64,000 bases of DNA from Duganella sp. CF402 (GCF_900109645.1 NZ_FOBG01000001.1:3082262-3146261), one strand, 5' to 3'. Numbered from the stretch's first letter, positions 18,292-27,353 are shown. Notes: generated by a model from the letters alone, not told the origin. Numbers and translations are program-made.

Positions 18292-20409
18292 TTGGCAGGT
18301 TCGAGAAATGACGGATGGTGGCAAACGAAACGGCGCGCCTTGGTTGTCGCCGTTGCGTTGGCGCTGGCTCCCGCCTTGGCGCCGGTCCTGGCACATGCCC
18401 AGGCCACGCTCGATGAACGCATCCTCGAGATCCGCGAACAAAGCCGCTTCGTGCCCGACAAGGCGCTGGCCCACCTGCTGAAACTCCAGCCCGAACTGGC
18501 CGCCGCCCCTTCCAGCACCCGCGCCGAATTCCTCAGCCAATTGAGCGCCGCACGCATGCGCCTCGGCCAGAACGACGTGGCGATGGAGTCGGCCGAACAA
18601 GTCATCGCCTTCGGCAAATCACTGCACGACAACGCCATCATCGCCAAGGGCATGCTGGCCAAGGCTTACGTGCTGTCGGCGCAAGCCGATCTTGAGGGCG
18701 CGCACCGCTACGCCTTCGATGCCGAAAAGCTGGCGCTCACCGCGAATGACAACGCGCTCAAGGTGCAGGCCACCGTCACGGCCGGGCAAAGCTACGCGGA
18801 ACAGGGCAATTTCCCGGCCGCGCTGGTCAAGCTGCAGCATGCGGTGGATATCGCGCGGCCGCCAGCCGGCGATGCTCTCAGCCTGGTGGCGGCGCTGAAC
18901 GCGCTGGCCAAGCTGCACGTGCAGATGAAGGAGTACGAGAACGCCTCCGAAACGCTGGACGAACTGCTGGCCGAAACCGAGAAACTCAAGTCGCCGGGCC
19001 GCATGTCGATGGCGAAGAATACCGAGTACGCGCTGGCGATCGAATCGGGCCAACCGAAGCGCGCCTTGCGCGCGCTGCTGCAAAGCCTGGACATCGAACG
19101 CAAGCTGGGTGCCGAGCGCATGGTCGGCATCACGCTGGTCAACCTGTCGGACAGCTACCTGAAAGAACACGACTACGCGCGCGCGGCCCAGTATGCGCAG
19201 GAGTCGCTGCGTTCCGCGCAGGAGACCAAGGACATGTCCACCGAAGCGACCGCGCGCCTCAACCTGGGCCAGGCCTACATCGGCATGGGGCGCCTGGCCG
19301 AAGGCAAGAAGCAGTACGAAGCCGGCATGACGCGCTACGAGCAGGAGAACAACAAGCCGGACCTGCAAGCGGCCCTGCGCGAATATGGCGAAGCGCTGGA
19401 GCGGGCGGGCGACCTGGCCGGCGCGGTATCGGCCTATCACCGCGAACGCGCCATCTCCAACGAGCTGTTTGAAAAGCGCCGCCAGCAAGCCATGCTGGAG
19501 CTGCAGGAAAAATACGAGACCGAGAAGAAGCAGCGCCAGATCGAACTCCTGAGCCGCGAAAATCAGGTCAAGGGCGCCGAGATCGACAACCGCCGCCTGC
19601 AGCAGCGCGTGTGGTGGCTGCTGGCACTGGTGTTCGCGCTGGCCGCTGCGGTGGTCGGGCTGTTGTACCGCAAGGTGCGGCACACCAATGCGCAGCTGGA
19701 GGTGAAGAACCTCGAACTGAAGGCGCAGTCCACGCTCGATCCACTGACCTCGCTGTACAACCGCCGCCACTTCCAGGAATTCATGCGCAGTCTGAATGCC
19801 AAGGAACGCAACGACGACATCGTGGGCGCGCTGTTCCTGCTGGACGTCGACCACTTCAAGCATATCAATGACGACTACGGCCACGCGGCCGGCGACGCGG
19901 TGCTGAAGATGATCGCAGAGAACCTGCGCATCGCGCTGCGCGAGACCGACATGATCGTGCGCTGGGGCGGCGAAGAATTCCTCGCCTTCCTGCCGGCGAT
20001 CCCGCGCCACGGGGTGGACGAAGTCGCGCGCCGGATTTTGCTGGGCATCTCGTCGCAATCCCTGAAATACCAGGAGCACGAGATCTCGGTGAATGTATCG
20101 GTGGGCTTCTCGCCCTTCCCGCTGGTGCCGGGCGGCGTGCCGCTGCCGTGGGAGCGCGCGGTGAACCTGGTGGATATGGCGCTGTACCTGGCCAAGGCGC
20201 ACGGCCGCAACCGCGCCTATGGCGTGCGCGGCTTCGAGAACTTCCACCTGACCTCAATGGAAGCCATCGAGCAGGATCTGGAACGCGCCTGGCGCGCCGG
20301 TTTCGTGGATTTGAGCGTGGTGCTGGGCGGCGATCCGGGCGCCCATCCGCCGACGCCGACCGAGCACACCAACGTGGTCTCGATCAAGCAGGCGGCGCAA
20401 AAGCACTGA
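18292..20409 (+). CDS. TPR-containing membrane diguanylate cyclase
   Basis: About 705 residues: a signal-anchor (RALVVAVALALAPALAPVLAHAQA), then periplasmic tetratricopeptide-like helical repeats to about residue 395, a coiled coil, a transmembrane helix (WWLLALVFALAAAVVGLLY) and a cytoplasmic GGDEF domain with GGEEF at 559-563 and an inhibitory RxxD (RETD) five residues before it. It should make c-di-GMP in response to something sensed in the periplasm. The start is uncertain: TTG at 18292 follows a G-rich stretch, while TTG at 18265 sits about 10 bases after a TATAAT hexamer (18249-18254). No ATG is available upstream of the signal sequence in this frame. Confidence 0.9.
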   Translation: MAGSRNDGWWQTKRRALVVAVALALAPALAPVLAHAQATLDERILEIREQSRFVPDKALAHLLKLQPELAAAPSSTRAEFLSQLSAARMRLGQNDVAMESAEQVIAFGKSLHDNAIIAKGMLAKAYVLSAQADLEGAHRYAFDAEKLALTANDNALKVQATVTAGQSYAEQGNFPAALVKLQHAVDIARPPAGDALSLVAALNALAKLHVQMKEYENASETLDELLAETEKLKSPGRMSMAKNTEYALAIESGQPKRALRALLQSLDIERKLGAERMVGITLVNLSDSYLKEHDYARAAQYAQESLRSAQETKDMSTEATARLNLGQAYIGMGRLAEGKKQYEAGMTRYEQENNKPDLQAALREYGEALERAGDLAGAVSAYHRERAISNELFEKRRQQAMLELQEKYETEKKQRQIELLSRENQVKGAEIDNRRLQQRVWWLLALVFALAAAVVGLLYRKVRHTNAQLEVKNLELKAQSTLDPLTSLYNRRHFQEFMRSLNAKERNDDIVGALFLLDVDHFKHINDDYGHAAGDAVLKMIAENLRIALRETDMIVRWGGEEFLAFLPAIPRHGVDEVARRILLGISSQSLKYQEHEISVNVSVGFSPFPLVPGGVPLPWERAVNLVDMALYLAKAHGRNRAYGVRGFENFHLTSMEAIEQDLERAWRAGFVDLSVVLGGDPGAHPPTPTEHTNVVSIKQAAQKH

Positions 20410-20685
20410 TTATTTTTTCGAATCGCTCTTCGCTTCGCGCTCTTCGGCGGCGGACTCGATCTTCTGGCCGGCCTCCTCCAGCTTGCGCCCGGCTTCCTTG
20501 CTGGCTTCGTTGAGTTTGTCGCTGGCGCGCTGTACCGAATTATCCAGCTTTTTTCCGGCCTGCTCGGTGGCTTGATCCAGCTTGCGGCCCGCGCGCTCAG
20601 CCGGCCCGGCCTCGCTCGGATCATCCTTCTTCTGACAGCCGCCCAGCAGCGCCAGCGCGGCCAACATCGTTACCAGATAACGCAT
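20410..20685 (-). CDS. Small lipoprotein with amphipathic helical repeats
   Basis: 91-residue predicted lipoprotein. The lipobox LLGGC lies at the end of a short signal peptide (RYLVTMLAALALLGGC). The mature part is a charged helix with near-repeats of AGRKLD, AGKKLD, ASDKLNEA and AGRKLEEAGQKIE spaced about 11 residues apart, like apolipophorin- or LEA-type amphipathic helices. The start at 20685 follows CAGGAGACTGTC. Its stop abuts the stop of the convergent cyclase gene with no space. Function unknown; an envelope-stress role would be a guess. Confidence 0.8.
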   Translation of the reverse strand: MRYLVTMLAALALLGGCQKKDDPSEAGPAERAGRKLDQATEQAGKKLDNSVQRASDKLNEASKEAGRKLEEAGQKIESAAEEREAKSDSKK

Positions 20686-20898
20686 GACAGTCTCCTGTAA
20701 GAATGGGTTCTTGCCAGCAGCATACAACGCAGCCCGGCATACGCGGCGCACGCCAAGCGATTGCAACATGGCGCCTGCTAAAAAGTTTCAATTTCGAAAT
20801 ATTTCGTGAGTTTTAAAATATTTCCTAGTAGTAAAATGCTTGCACTGATACCAAGTATCACAAGCAATCCTAACCACTACTTCGCCGGATATCCCAAC

Positions 20899-21288
20899 AT
20901 GTTTCTCGACAAGCTTACCGAAGCACAGCAGGGAGTTGTACTCTCGCTCACCACCACATTGATGAATGCCGACGGAAAAGTCACGCCCCAGGAGACTGCC
21001 CTGCTCGATACGCTGCGCCAGCAAATGCGGTCCAGCGTGACGCCGGCCAAGGTGGAATTAAGCGAGTTGCCGACCGTCTTTCCAACGCGGGCGGCGCGGA
21101 TCGCCATGCTGCTGGAACTGCTGGGTATGGCATTGATTGACAACGAGTACCACGTCAACGAACAAGACTTCATCAGCGCCATCGGCAACGCCTTGCAGAT
21201 TTCCCAAACCGAGCTGGTAGAAATGGAGAGCTGGGTACGCCGCCAGTTCGCCCTCGTGCGCGAAGCCGAACACTTCATGGAAGACTGA
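20899..21288 (+). CDS. TerB-like protein, first gene of a four-gene operon
   Basis: About 129 residues, all-helical. VVLSLTTTLMNADGKVTPQETALLDTLRQQM resembles the acidic-patch helix of the TerB/tellurite-resistance-like family (ADG-x-V-x-x-x-E). The second half (MALIDNEYHVNEQDFISAIGNALQIS) repeats the same logic, as in TerB. The start is not certain: ATG at 20899 is chosen because the preceding 30 residues look untranslated and AT-rich, but ATG 20836 and GTG 20806 are in frame. The next gene begins two bases after the stop. TerB domains are known from tellurite/phage-stress loci; the role here is unknown. Confidence 0.75.
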   Translation: MFLDKLTEAQQGVVLSLTTTLMNADGKVTPQETALLDTLRQQMRSSVTPAKVELSELPTVFPTRAARIAMLLELLGMALIDNEYHVNEQDFISAIGNALQISQTELVEMESWVRRQFALVREAEHFMED

Positions 21289-21290
21289 TC

Positions 21291-22298
21291 ATGCCTTTAC
21301 CTCTTCTGTTAGCAGGCGCTGCGATCCTGGCCGGCGGCTACGGCGTCAAAAAAGGCATCGATGCAAAGAGCGATTTCAGCAAGGCCGATTCACTCAACTC
21401 CCAGGCCAGAAGCGTCTACCGCGAAGCAAGCGATGGCTTGGACGCCGCGCGCGAGCAGGCGCAGAACGCACTGATGCAACTGGGGAAACTCAAGTTCTCG
21501 ATCTACGAATCCAAGCTGATTCCGTTCGTTGAAGCCTTCTCCCAGATCAAAGACATCGACTTCCAGGATGAAAAGCTGAAGGAAGAATTCAAGCTGGCAG
21601 GGGTGAGCGGCAGCGATTTGCGCGCCATCGAACGCTCGGCAGTGGGCATGCAGCAAGTCGTTACCGGCGGCGTGACCGCGCTCGGCGCCGGCGGCCTGGC
21701 CGGACTGGCCGCCTATGGCGGGGTTGGCACGCTGGCCACGACTGCGGGCGGCACCGCCATCGGCAGCCTGGGGGGCGCTGCCGCAACCAACGCCACGCTG
21801 GCCTGGCTCGGCGGCGGCGCCCTGAGCGCTGGCGGCTTCGGCATGGCCGGCGGTGCGGCCGTCCTGGGCGGCATCGTGGCGGGTCCGGTGCTGGCCGTGG
21901 GCGGCATGATGCTGGCGTCAAAAGCCGAAGAAGCACGGCACAACGCCTCGTCCAACCTGAACAAGGCGCGCATGGCGGCGGAGGAAATGCAGACCGCCAC
22001 CGTGGCGACCGGCGCGATCCAGAAACGCTTCGCTGAAATTGCATCCGTGCTCAAGAAGCTGAACAAGGAATTCGCGCCCATGCTGGAAGGCTTGCAGCAG
22101 CGCGTGGCTGCCGGCAAGAACTACAAACGCTATTCGCGCGCCGACAAGACCGGCGTGATGATGGCAGCGGCGCTGGCGAAAACCATCAAGAATGTGATGG
22201 AAGCCCCCGTCATCGACAAGGATGGCGCATTGACCGCCGAGTCGCGCAAGGTCATCGCTGCCGCCAAGCTGCATCTCGCAGAACTGGAGCAGGCGTGA
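21291..22298 (+). CDS. Unknown glycine-zipper membrane-associated protein
   Basis: 335 residues, not a family I can name. The N-terminus is hydrophobic (LPLLLAGAAILAGGYGVKKG). A helical region runs about 30-120. The centre (about 125-205) is very Gly/Ala-rich, with long hydrophobic GxxxG-type repeats (VTALGAGGLAGLAAYGG, GGGALSAGGFGMAGGAA), which could insert in a membrane or oligomerise into a pore. Two charged helices follow (SNLNKARMAAEEMQ, LKKLNKEF). It starts two bases after the TerB-like stop, and its own stop overlaps the next start, so it belongs to one tightly coupled operon. A membrane effector or scaffold is plausible but unproven. Confidence 0.72.
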   Translation: MPLPLLLAGAAILAGGYGVKKGIDAKSDFSKADSLNSQARSVYREASDGLDAAREQAQNALMQLGKLKFSIYESKLIPFVEAFSQIKDIDFQDEKLKEEFKLAGVSGSDLRAIERSAVGMQQVVTGGVTALGAGGLAGLAAYGGVGTLATTAGGTAIGSLGGAAATNATLAWLGGGALSAGGFGMAGGAAVLGGIVAGPVLAVGGMMLASKAEEARHNASSNLNKARMAAEEMQTATVATGAIQKRFAEIASVLKKLNKEFAPMLEGLQQRVAAGKNYKRYSRADKTGVMMAAALAKTIKNVMEAPVIDKDGALTAESRKVIAAAKLHLAELEQA

Positions 22299-23779
22299 GC
22301 AAGCGAGCCGCCGACCGCAAAGGGCCGCATATCCTGGAAGTCCATGCCGCCACGCTGTGCGCGGATGCGCGCACACAGCACATCACCGAGCGCACGCTGG
22401 GCGTCATCAGGGATGCCGATGTGCTCATCGAGATTGCGGCCCAGCGCGCCAACATGGCCGCTGAGCTGGGGCAAGGCTTTCAATTGGAACAGCTGGAAGT
22501 GGTGAAGTTCAATCTGGACGCGTTGCGAAAAAACAGCGCGCTGAAAGCCGCCACCACGGACAGCCTGGGCATGACCAATCATGAGACGAGCGACGTCATC
22601 ATCAGCAGAGGCAAGCGGCAGCTCAAGCAGTTCCAGCTCAAATCGGGCGGCAACGCCAGCAGGTCCGCGTTCATGCTGTCCGACCCCAAGTATAAAAATG
22701 TCGGGCTGGTCGGGCCATCCGACCAGGAGGCTGAAATCCAGCGCCTGTACCAGCAGCGCATTAAAACCGGCACGCTGAAAGCGGACGATTACAGCAGCGC
22801 CAGCAAGCGCCTGCGCAAAGGCGTCGCCGCAGAAAACGTCAGTTCGGGTGGCACCACCTACGACGAGGCACTAGAGGCCACCACAGCCAAAGGCGCCGAA
22901 AAAATGGCGGGCAGCTTTGGCCGCAAAGCCATGCTGTCCGAAGCGCATCAGTCCGGCCTGGAAGCCGCCCGTATCGGCGGCGCCATCGCCGGTGGCGTGA
23001 GCGGCGTGAGCGGCCTGATCCGGCTGGCGCGCGGCGAGGCCGATGCCGGCGAAATCGTGGCGCAGGTAACGGTCGATGCTGCGAAGGGTTATGCCATCAG
23101 CTACGCCTCGGGCGCCATCAGCAAGGCGTCCACCCACGCGGTGCGGGCAGGCTTTGCAAAAATGGGCGGCGCGGCGTTGGGCGAAACGGTCAGCGCCCGT
23201 TTCGCCCAGTCGAACGCCCATGTGGCCCTGGCCGCAGGCATCGTGCAAAGCGGGAAATCGCTGGTGCGCTACTTGCATGGCGAGATTGACGAGACCGAAC
23301 TGATGTCTGAAGTCAGCCATACCGCCATGACCGGCGCGTCGGCGTTCTACTATGGCGCACTGGGCCAGGCGCTGATCCCGGTGCCGGTGCTGGGCGCCTT
23401 CGTCGGCTCCACCGTCGGCTATTTTGTCGGCAATATGCTGCATCAGTCAGGCCTGATCAGCCTTGGGGAAACCGCGACGGTGAAAATTGCGCGCGAGCGC
23501 AGGGAACGGGTGGAAGCGATCTGCATGACCGCCATCCCCTTGATGCGGGCCCACCGCATCGAACTCGATCAGCTCATCGAGGCGCACTTCGCCAAACGGC
23601 GCAAGAAACTGACCGGCGCCTTCGACCAGCTGGAAAGCGCGATGATCGCCTGGAACGGCGACAACTTCCTCGCCAGCCTCCAGCAGGTCAACGAGGAGTT
23701 TGGCAGCACCCTCCCCTTCAAGAGCCAGAAGGAGTTTGACGCGATGATGCTGGATGACGATCAGGTGTTTGTCCTGTAA
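22295..23779 (+). CDS. Unknown protein: possible (D)QxK nuclease-like N-domain plus glycine-rich membrane domain
   Basis: 494 residues from a GTG start (22295) with GGAG six bases upstream, overlapping the previous stop. Residues about 85-115 read SDVIISRGKRQLKQFQLKSG: an Asp followed after about 14 residues by a strand ending Q-x-K, the spacing of PD-(D/E)xK-type nucleases of the Mrr group. That match is by eye only. Residues about 225-390 are Gly/Ala-rich with several hydrophobic helices (GGAIAGGVSGVSGLI, ALGQALIPVPVLGAFVGST). The C-terminus is charged and helical. Its architecture resembles hypothetical proteins of unknown role. The stop overlaps the YkgJ-like gene (TAATG). Confidence 0.7.
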   Translation: MSKRAADRKGPHILEVHAATLCADARTQHITERTLGVIRDADVLIEIAAQRANMAAELGQGFQLEQLEVVKFNLDALRKNSALKAATTDSLGMTNHETSDVIISRGKRQLKQFQLKSGGNASRSAFMLSDPKYKNVGLVGPSDQEAEIQRLYQQRIKTGTLKADDYSSASKRLRKGVAAENVSSGGTTYDEALEATTAKGAEKMAGSFGRKAMLSEAHQSGLEAARIGGAIAGGVSGVSGLIRLARGEADAGEIVAQVTVDAAKGYAISYASGAISKASTHAVRAGFAKMGGAALGETVSARFAQSNAHVALAAGIVQSGKSLVRYLHGEIDETELMSEVSHTAMTGASAFYYGALGQALIPVPVLGAFVGSTVGYFVGNMLHQSGLISLGETATVKIARERRERVEAICMTAIPLMRAHRIELDQLIEAHFAKRRKKLTGAFDQLESAMIAWNGDNFLASLQQVNEEFGSTLPFKSQKEFDAMMLDDDQVFVL

Positions 23780-24045
23780 TGGATTTTCCATGCACGAAAT
23801 GCGGCGCCTGCTGCCGCAACGTTCACCTGGCAGAGCAGACCAGAACCCTGGATCGCGGCGATGGCTGTTGCATGCACTATGACGACACCAGCAAGCTTTG
23901 TCGGATCTATGACAGCCGGCCGGCGATCTGCCGGGTCGATGTGCAATTTACGCTGCATTATCAATCGCAGATGAGCTGGCAACAATTCTGCGAATTGAAC
24001 GTCGCCGCCTGCAGCCAACTGGCACAGTGGGAGCAGCAAAAATAA
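23779..24045 (+). CDS. YkgJ-type cysteine cluster (zinc/iron-chelating) protein
   Basis: 88-residue protein with the YkgJ/UPF0153 pattern of cysteines: CTKCGACC at the N-terminus, then CCMHY, LCRIYDSRPAICR and a late C. These form a metal-binding cluster in the family. The start ATG overlaps the stop of the preceding gene by one base, so it is the fourth gene of the coupled operon. The family's biochemical role is not well established; metal chelation is the stated Pfam-level role. It converges on the hypothetical gene ending at 24062, and the inverted repeat AATAAGC/GCTTATT (24041-24047, 24060-24066) spans both stop codons. Confidence 0.85.
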   Translation: MDFPCTKCGACCRNVHLAEQTRTLDRGDGCCMHYDDTSKLCRIYDSRPAICRVDVQFTLHYQSQMSWQQFCELNVAACSQLAQWEQQK

Positions 24046-24061
24046 GCGCGCGCTTACCAGC

Positions 24062-24514
24062 TTATTCGGCGACGATTTTCTTTGGCGGGGGTGGCGGGGC
24101 GAAATCGATGGTTTCGGATTGGGGGGCGCTGTCGAGGGCGTCGGATTTTTCCAGCCAGTTCATCAGCTTTTCCATGCGGCGGATCAGGATGCCCTTGTTG
24201 CTGATGTAGCCGACCTGCTCGAAGTTCTCGGCCTTGCTGACCATCTTGGACACGGTCGGCATGTTTTCCGCCAGCCGTTCAAACGCCTTGCGCGCCTTTT
24301 GTTCCCATTTGGCCAGGTTGGTCTCGTTGAAACGGTTGCTCTCGTAGTAGATGGTTAGCGTTCTGTCATGGTTGCCATAGCCGACAATCGCCGCGCCCAT
24401 ACGCACGGCTTCCAGCACATCGGTCTTGATTGCCGCGGTCGGCACAAACAACGCTGCGCGCCCGGTTTTGTCCGGTCGCTCCAGCGGCAAATCCTGTCCC
24501 ATGAGTACGGTCAT
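24062..24514 (-). CDS. Hypothetical protein with proline-rich tail
   Basis: 150 residues, family not recognised. The N-terminal half contains TGRAALFVPTAAIKTDVLEAVRMGAAIVGYG and a predicted beta strand TLTIYYES. The middle is helical and basic (WEQKARKAFERLAE), and the C-terminus is a low-complexity tail with five prolines. No signal peptide or membrane segment. The start at 24514 follows AGGAAGCAAG; an upstream in-frame start at 24538 has no ribosome-binding site. It diverges from the peptidase-like gene starting at 24621. Confidence 0.7.
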   Translation of the reverse strand: MTVLMGQDLPLERPDKTGRAALFVPTAAIKTDVLEAVRMGAAIVGYGNHDRTLTIYYESNRFNETNLAKWEQKARKAFERLAENMPTVSKMVSKAENFEQVGYISNKGILIRRMEKLMNWLEKSDALDSAPQSETIDFAPPPPPKKIVAE

Positions 24515-24620
24515 CTTGCTTCCTGTTGTTATTGCCATGAAGTTGCTGGTAGGCTATTTTTTAATTCTATATCGCTCCCTCCGGCAATACAAGGAGAAAG
24601 CGTACCTTATAATGCGGGCT

Positions 24621-25652
24621 ATGACGTCTTCTCTGCCCCCATCCGCCACCGATACCGCTGAACGCAATCTGCGCGACACCCTGACCCACGCCATCGAACA
24701 CCGCGCGCCGCACGCCGCGCTGATCGTCTACGACACCCGCACCGAGCTCAATCGCGTGCTGACCGAGGCTTATCGCCGCGTGGTGCCGGACGCACAGTTC
24801 ATCGATTTCGACAGCGTGGAGCCGGCCGCGATCCTTGCTATTTTTGAACGCATGCAGGCTGGCGATCTGGTGGTGCTGGTGCAGTCGAGCAGCTTCCGCA
24901 TGGACGCCTATCGCATCCGCATCGAATTGTTCAAGCGCGGGCTGAAGGTGATCGAGCACGTGCACCTGTCGCGCATGCCCGGCGAGCAAGGCTTGCACTA
25001 CATCGATGCGCTGGCCTACGATCCGTCATACTACCGTGGCGTGGGCCACGCGTTGAAAGCGCGCATCGACAGCGCGCAACAGGGCGTGGTCGATAGCGGC
25101 GACGGCGCGCGACTGGTGTTTGCCTCGCCGTTTGAATCGGCCAAGCTGAATATCGGCGACTACAGCGGCATGACCAACGTCGGCGGCCAGTTCCCGCTGG
25201 GTGAAGTGTTCACCGAAGCGCAGGACCTGGAAGCGGTGAGTGGGCGCGCGCGCATCTTCGTATTCGGCGACACCAAGTTTTTGGTCAACCGGCCGCAGAC
25301 GCCGATCACCATCATCGTTGAAAAAGGCCGCGTGGTCGGCGCTGAAAACAGCACGCCGGAATTCGACAACATGCTGTCCATCATCCGCGAGCATGAAGGC
25401 GAAGTGTGGCTGCGCGAACTGGGCTTCGGCATGAACCGCGCGTTCTCGCGCGACTGCATGGTGGACGACATCGGCACCTACGAACGCATGTGCGGCATTC
25501 ACCTGTCGCTGGGCGCCAAGCACGGCGTCTACACCAAGCCGCAGCTCAAACGCAAAGACGCCCGCTTCCACATCGACGTGTTCGCCGTTACCGAAGGCGT
25601 CTACCTCGACGACCAGCGCGTCTATCAGGGCGGCGCCTGGCAAATCGCCTGA
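24621..25652 (+). CDS. M29 aminopeptidase-like (leucyl aminopeptidase/aminopeptidase T fold) protein
   Basis: 343 residues. The C-terminal half has the features of M29 metallopeptidases: a TNVGGQFPLGEVFTEA segment with Gly-Glu, ELGFGMN, and HLSLGAKHGVY containing a His-x-x-x-Gly pattern. The N-terminus (RAPHAALIVYDTRTELNRVLTEAYRRV) resembles the mixed alpha/beta domain. Enzymatic activity is likely but the substrate is unknown. Start choice: a consensus TATAAT at 24608-24613 lies seven bases before ATG 24621, which suggests a leaderless transcript; ATG 24612, three codons earlier, overlaps that hexamer and is 15 bases from an AGGAG. Confidence 0.75.
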   Translation: MTSSLPPSATDTAERNLRDTLTHAIEHRAPHAALIVYDTRTELNRVLTEAYRRVVPDAQFIDFDSVEPAAILAIFERMQAGDLVVLVQSSSFRMDAYRIRIELFKRGLKVIEHVHLSRMPGEQGLHYIDALAYDPSYYRGVGHALKARIDSAQQGVVDSGDGARLVFASPFESAKLNIGDYSGMTNVGGQFPLGEVFTEAQDLEAVSGRARIFVFGDTKFLVNRPQTPITIIVEKGRVVGAENSTPEFDNMLSIIREHEGEVWLRELGFGMNRAFSRDCMVDDIGTYERMCGIHLSLGAKHGVYTKPQLKRKDARFHIDVFAVTEGVYLDDQRVYQGGAWQIA

Positions 25653-25666
25653 TCAGCGCTGAACGA

Positions 25667-27043
25667 CTAGGGCCGCCGCGCCAGCAGGTGCGATAGCCGT
25701 TGCAGGCCGGCCTGCAAGGGGCCACGGTCCTTGATGCTGCCCAAGGAGATCCGAATTGCATTCGCGAATGCGCTGCCGGTGGCGAATGCCTCTGCCGGCG
25801 TGACGGCGATGCCCTCCCCTGCGGCGGCGCGCGCCAGCTCCGATGAGTTCCAATAGGCCGGCAATTCCAGCCATACGTGCAGGCCATCTCCGGTGCCGCT
25901 GTAACGGCCTGCCAGGATATCGCGCGCCATCCGGTGGCGCAGGCGCGCTTCCTTGCGTATGCCTTCCATTAATCTGCCTGCCGAACCGTCGACGATCCAC
26001 TGGGTGGCCAGTGCGGTCGTCAGCGGCGCGGGCATCAGGGCGAATGACCTGAGCGCGGTCAGGAAGCGTTCGCGTTCCAGCGGGTCGCGCAGCAGCACGA
26101 AGGCGACGCGCAAACCGGGCGTCAGGCATTTCGACAGGGTTGAGATGTAGACCACCTGTTCCGGCGCCAAGGTGGCAATCGGTGGTGGCGGCGCATCGGC
26201 CAGCAGCCAGTAGGGATCGTCCTCGATGATGCGGACTTTGCAGCGCCTGGCGATGCTGGCGATTTCCCTGCGCCGGCGTTGCGGCATGGTGACGGCGGTC
26301 GGGTTCTGCAAGGTTGGATTGAGGTAGACCAGCGCAGGCTTGTGCTGGCGGCAGGCTTGCTCCAGCCGCGCGGGCAGCATCCCGTGCTGGTCCGCTTCCA
26401 CCGCAACGAGGCGGCGGCCGAACTGGATCGCTGCGGCGCGCAGGCCGGGATAGCTGGCCGGCTCTGCGAGAATCACATCGCCCGGCTCCGACAGCGCCAG
26501 TAGCAAGGCGGCGATTGCCGCTTGCGCGCCTGGACAGACAAGCAGCTGTTGCGCATCCAGAGGGGCGAACATCGGCGCCAGCCATTGGGCGCCAGCCTGG
26601 CGGTCGGAATCGCTGCCGCCGGCCAAGTGGTAAGTCATCAACAATTCAGCGTCGGCCCGCATCAGCACTTGCGACAAGCCCTGTTTTAGCAGGTCGTCAA
26701 AGTCCACGCCGTCCGGCGGTGGCGGCGTGTTCATGCTCAGGTCGAGGATGGCGTTCAACTCGACTTTCGGCGCTGCGACATAGGTGCCGCGCGCGCCGCG
26801 CCCTTCCAGCAAGTTGCGGCGCCGGGCTTCGTCGTAGGCGCGTGTTATTGTCGTCAGGTCGACGTCCAACTGCGCGGCCAGCTGGCGCTGCGGAGGCAGG
26901 CGGTCGCCCGGCTTCAACGAGCCGTCGCCCACCGCCGTTTGCAGGGCATCCGCGATCTGCAAGAAGCGTGGTCCGCCGCGCGTGGCGAGGCGCGGCAGCC
27001 AGATCGGCGCATCGCCACCTTGTATGGTTTTTAACTGGGACAT
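25667..27043 (-). CDS. MocR-type GntR regulator with aminotransferase domain
   Basis: 458-residue PLP-binding transcription regulator. The N-terminal winged helix of GntR type is at about 20-90 (LKPGDRLPPQRQLAAQLDVDLTTITRAYDEARRRNLLEG), and a class I aminotransferase-like domain occupies about 110-458. The PLP lysine is in STLSKCLTPGLR, with the supporting NPTLQNPTAV and IIEDDPYW motifs. Such proteins sense PLP, an amine or amino acid and usually control an adjacent divergent gene; here the divergent neighbour at 27113 is a small membrane protein. The start ATG at 27043 fits the domain. The effector is unknown. Confidence 0.92.
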   Translation of the reverse strand: MSQLKTIQGGDAPIWLPRLATRGGPRFLQIADALQTAVGDGSLKPGDRLPPQRQLAAQLDVDLTTITRAYDEARRRNLLEGRGARGTYVAAPKVELNAILDLSMNTPPPPDGVDFDDLLKQGLSQVLMRADAELLMTYHLAGGSDSDRQAGAQWLAPMFAPLDAQQLLVCPGAQAAIAALLLALSEPGDVILAEPASYPGLRAAAIQFGRRLVAVEADQHGMLPARLEQACRQHKPALVYLNPTLQNPTAVTMPQRRRREIASIARRCKVRIIEDDPYWLLADAPPPPIATLAPEQVVYISTLSKCLTPGLRVAFVLLRDPLERERFLTALRSFALMPAPLTTALATQWIVDGSAGRLMEGIRKEARLRHRMARDILAGRYSGTGDGLHVWLELPAYWNSSELARAAAGEGIAVTPAEAFATGSAFANAIRISLGSIKDRGPLQAGLQRLSHLLARRP

Positions 27044-27112
27044 TTTGTCTCAATGTATGGATATTGCTTTTCGGTAGTATGCATCAGTAAATAACCTGGA
27101 ATAAGCAAAATC

Positions 27113-27349
27113 ATGGACTGGATCCCCATCGTCTTCGTGACGTTCAAATTTATCGTGCTCGGCATCGGCATGTTCTACGCCATCAAGTGGCACTACGACC
27201 AAGGGAAGAAGGGCAAGCAGGAAGAAGCGCGCGCGGTGCTGCGTGCGACCGTCAAGGTGGCCGCAGTGTTCCTGATATCGCTGCTGACACTCGGGTGGCT
27301 CACCTTCGACCTGATCAAACTACTCGGTATGGACTTGACCTTCCCATAA
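27113..27349 (+). CDS. Small two-helix membrane protein
   Basis: 78 residues with two hydrophobic segments (about 4-24 and 47-70) separated by a charged loop (DQGKKGKQEEARAVLRA). No domain recognised. The start ATG follows GGAATAAG. It diverges from the MocR regulator, with 69 bases between starts, so that regulator may control it. It ends four bases before the stop of the convergent LysR gene. Confidence 0.75.
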   Translation: MDWIPIVFVTFKFIVLGIGMFYAIKWHYDQGKKGKQEEARAVLRATVKVAAVFLISLLTLGWLTFDLIKLLGMDLTFP

Positions 27350-27353
27350 ACAG

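Noticed and set aside
24041..24066. AATAAGC/GCTTATT repeat as a bidirectional terminator
   Set aside because: Only seven weak base pairs, a 12-base loop and no T-run; it includes both stop codons, so the symmetry partly reflects TAA/TTA.
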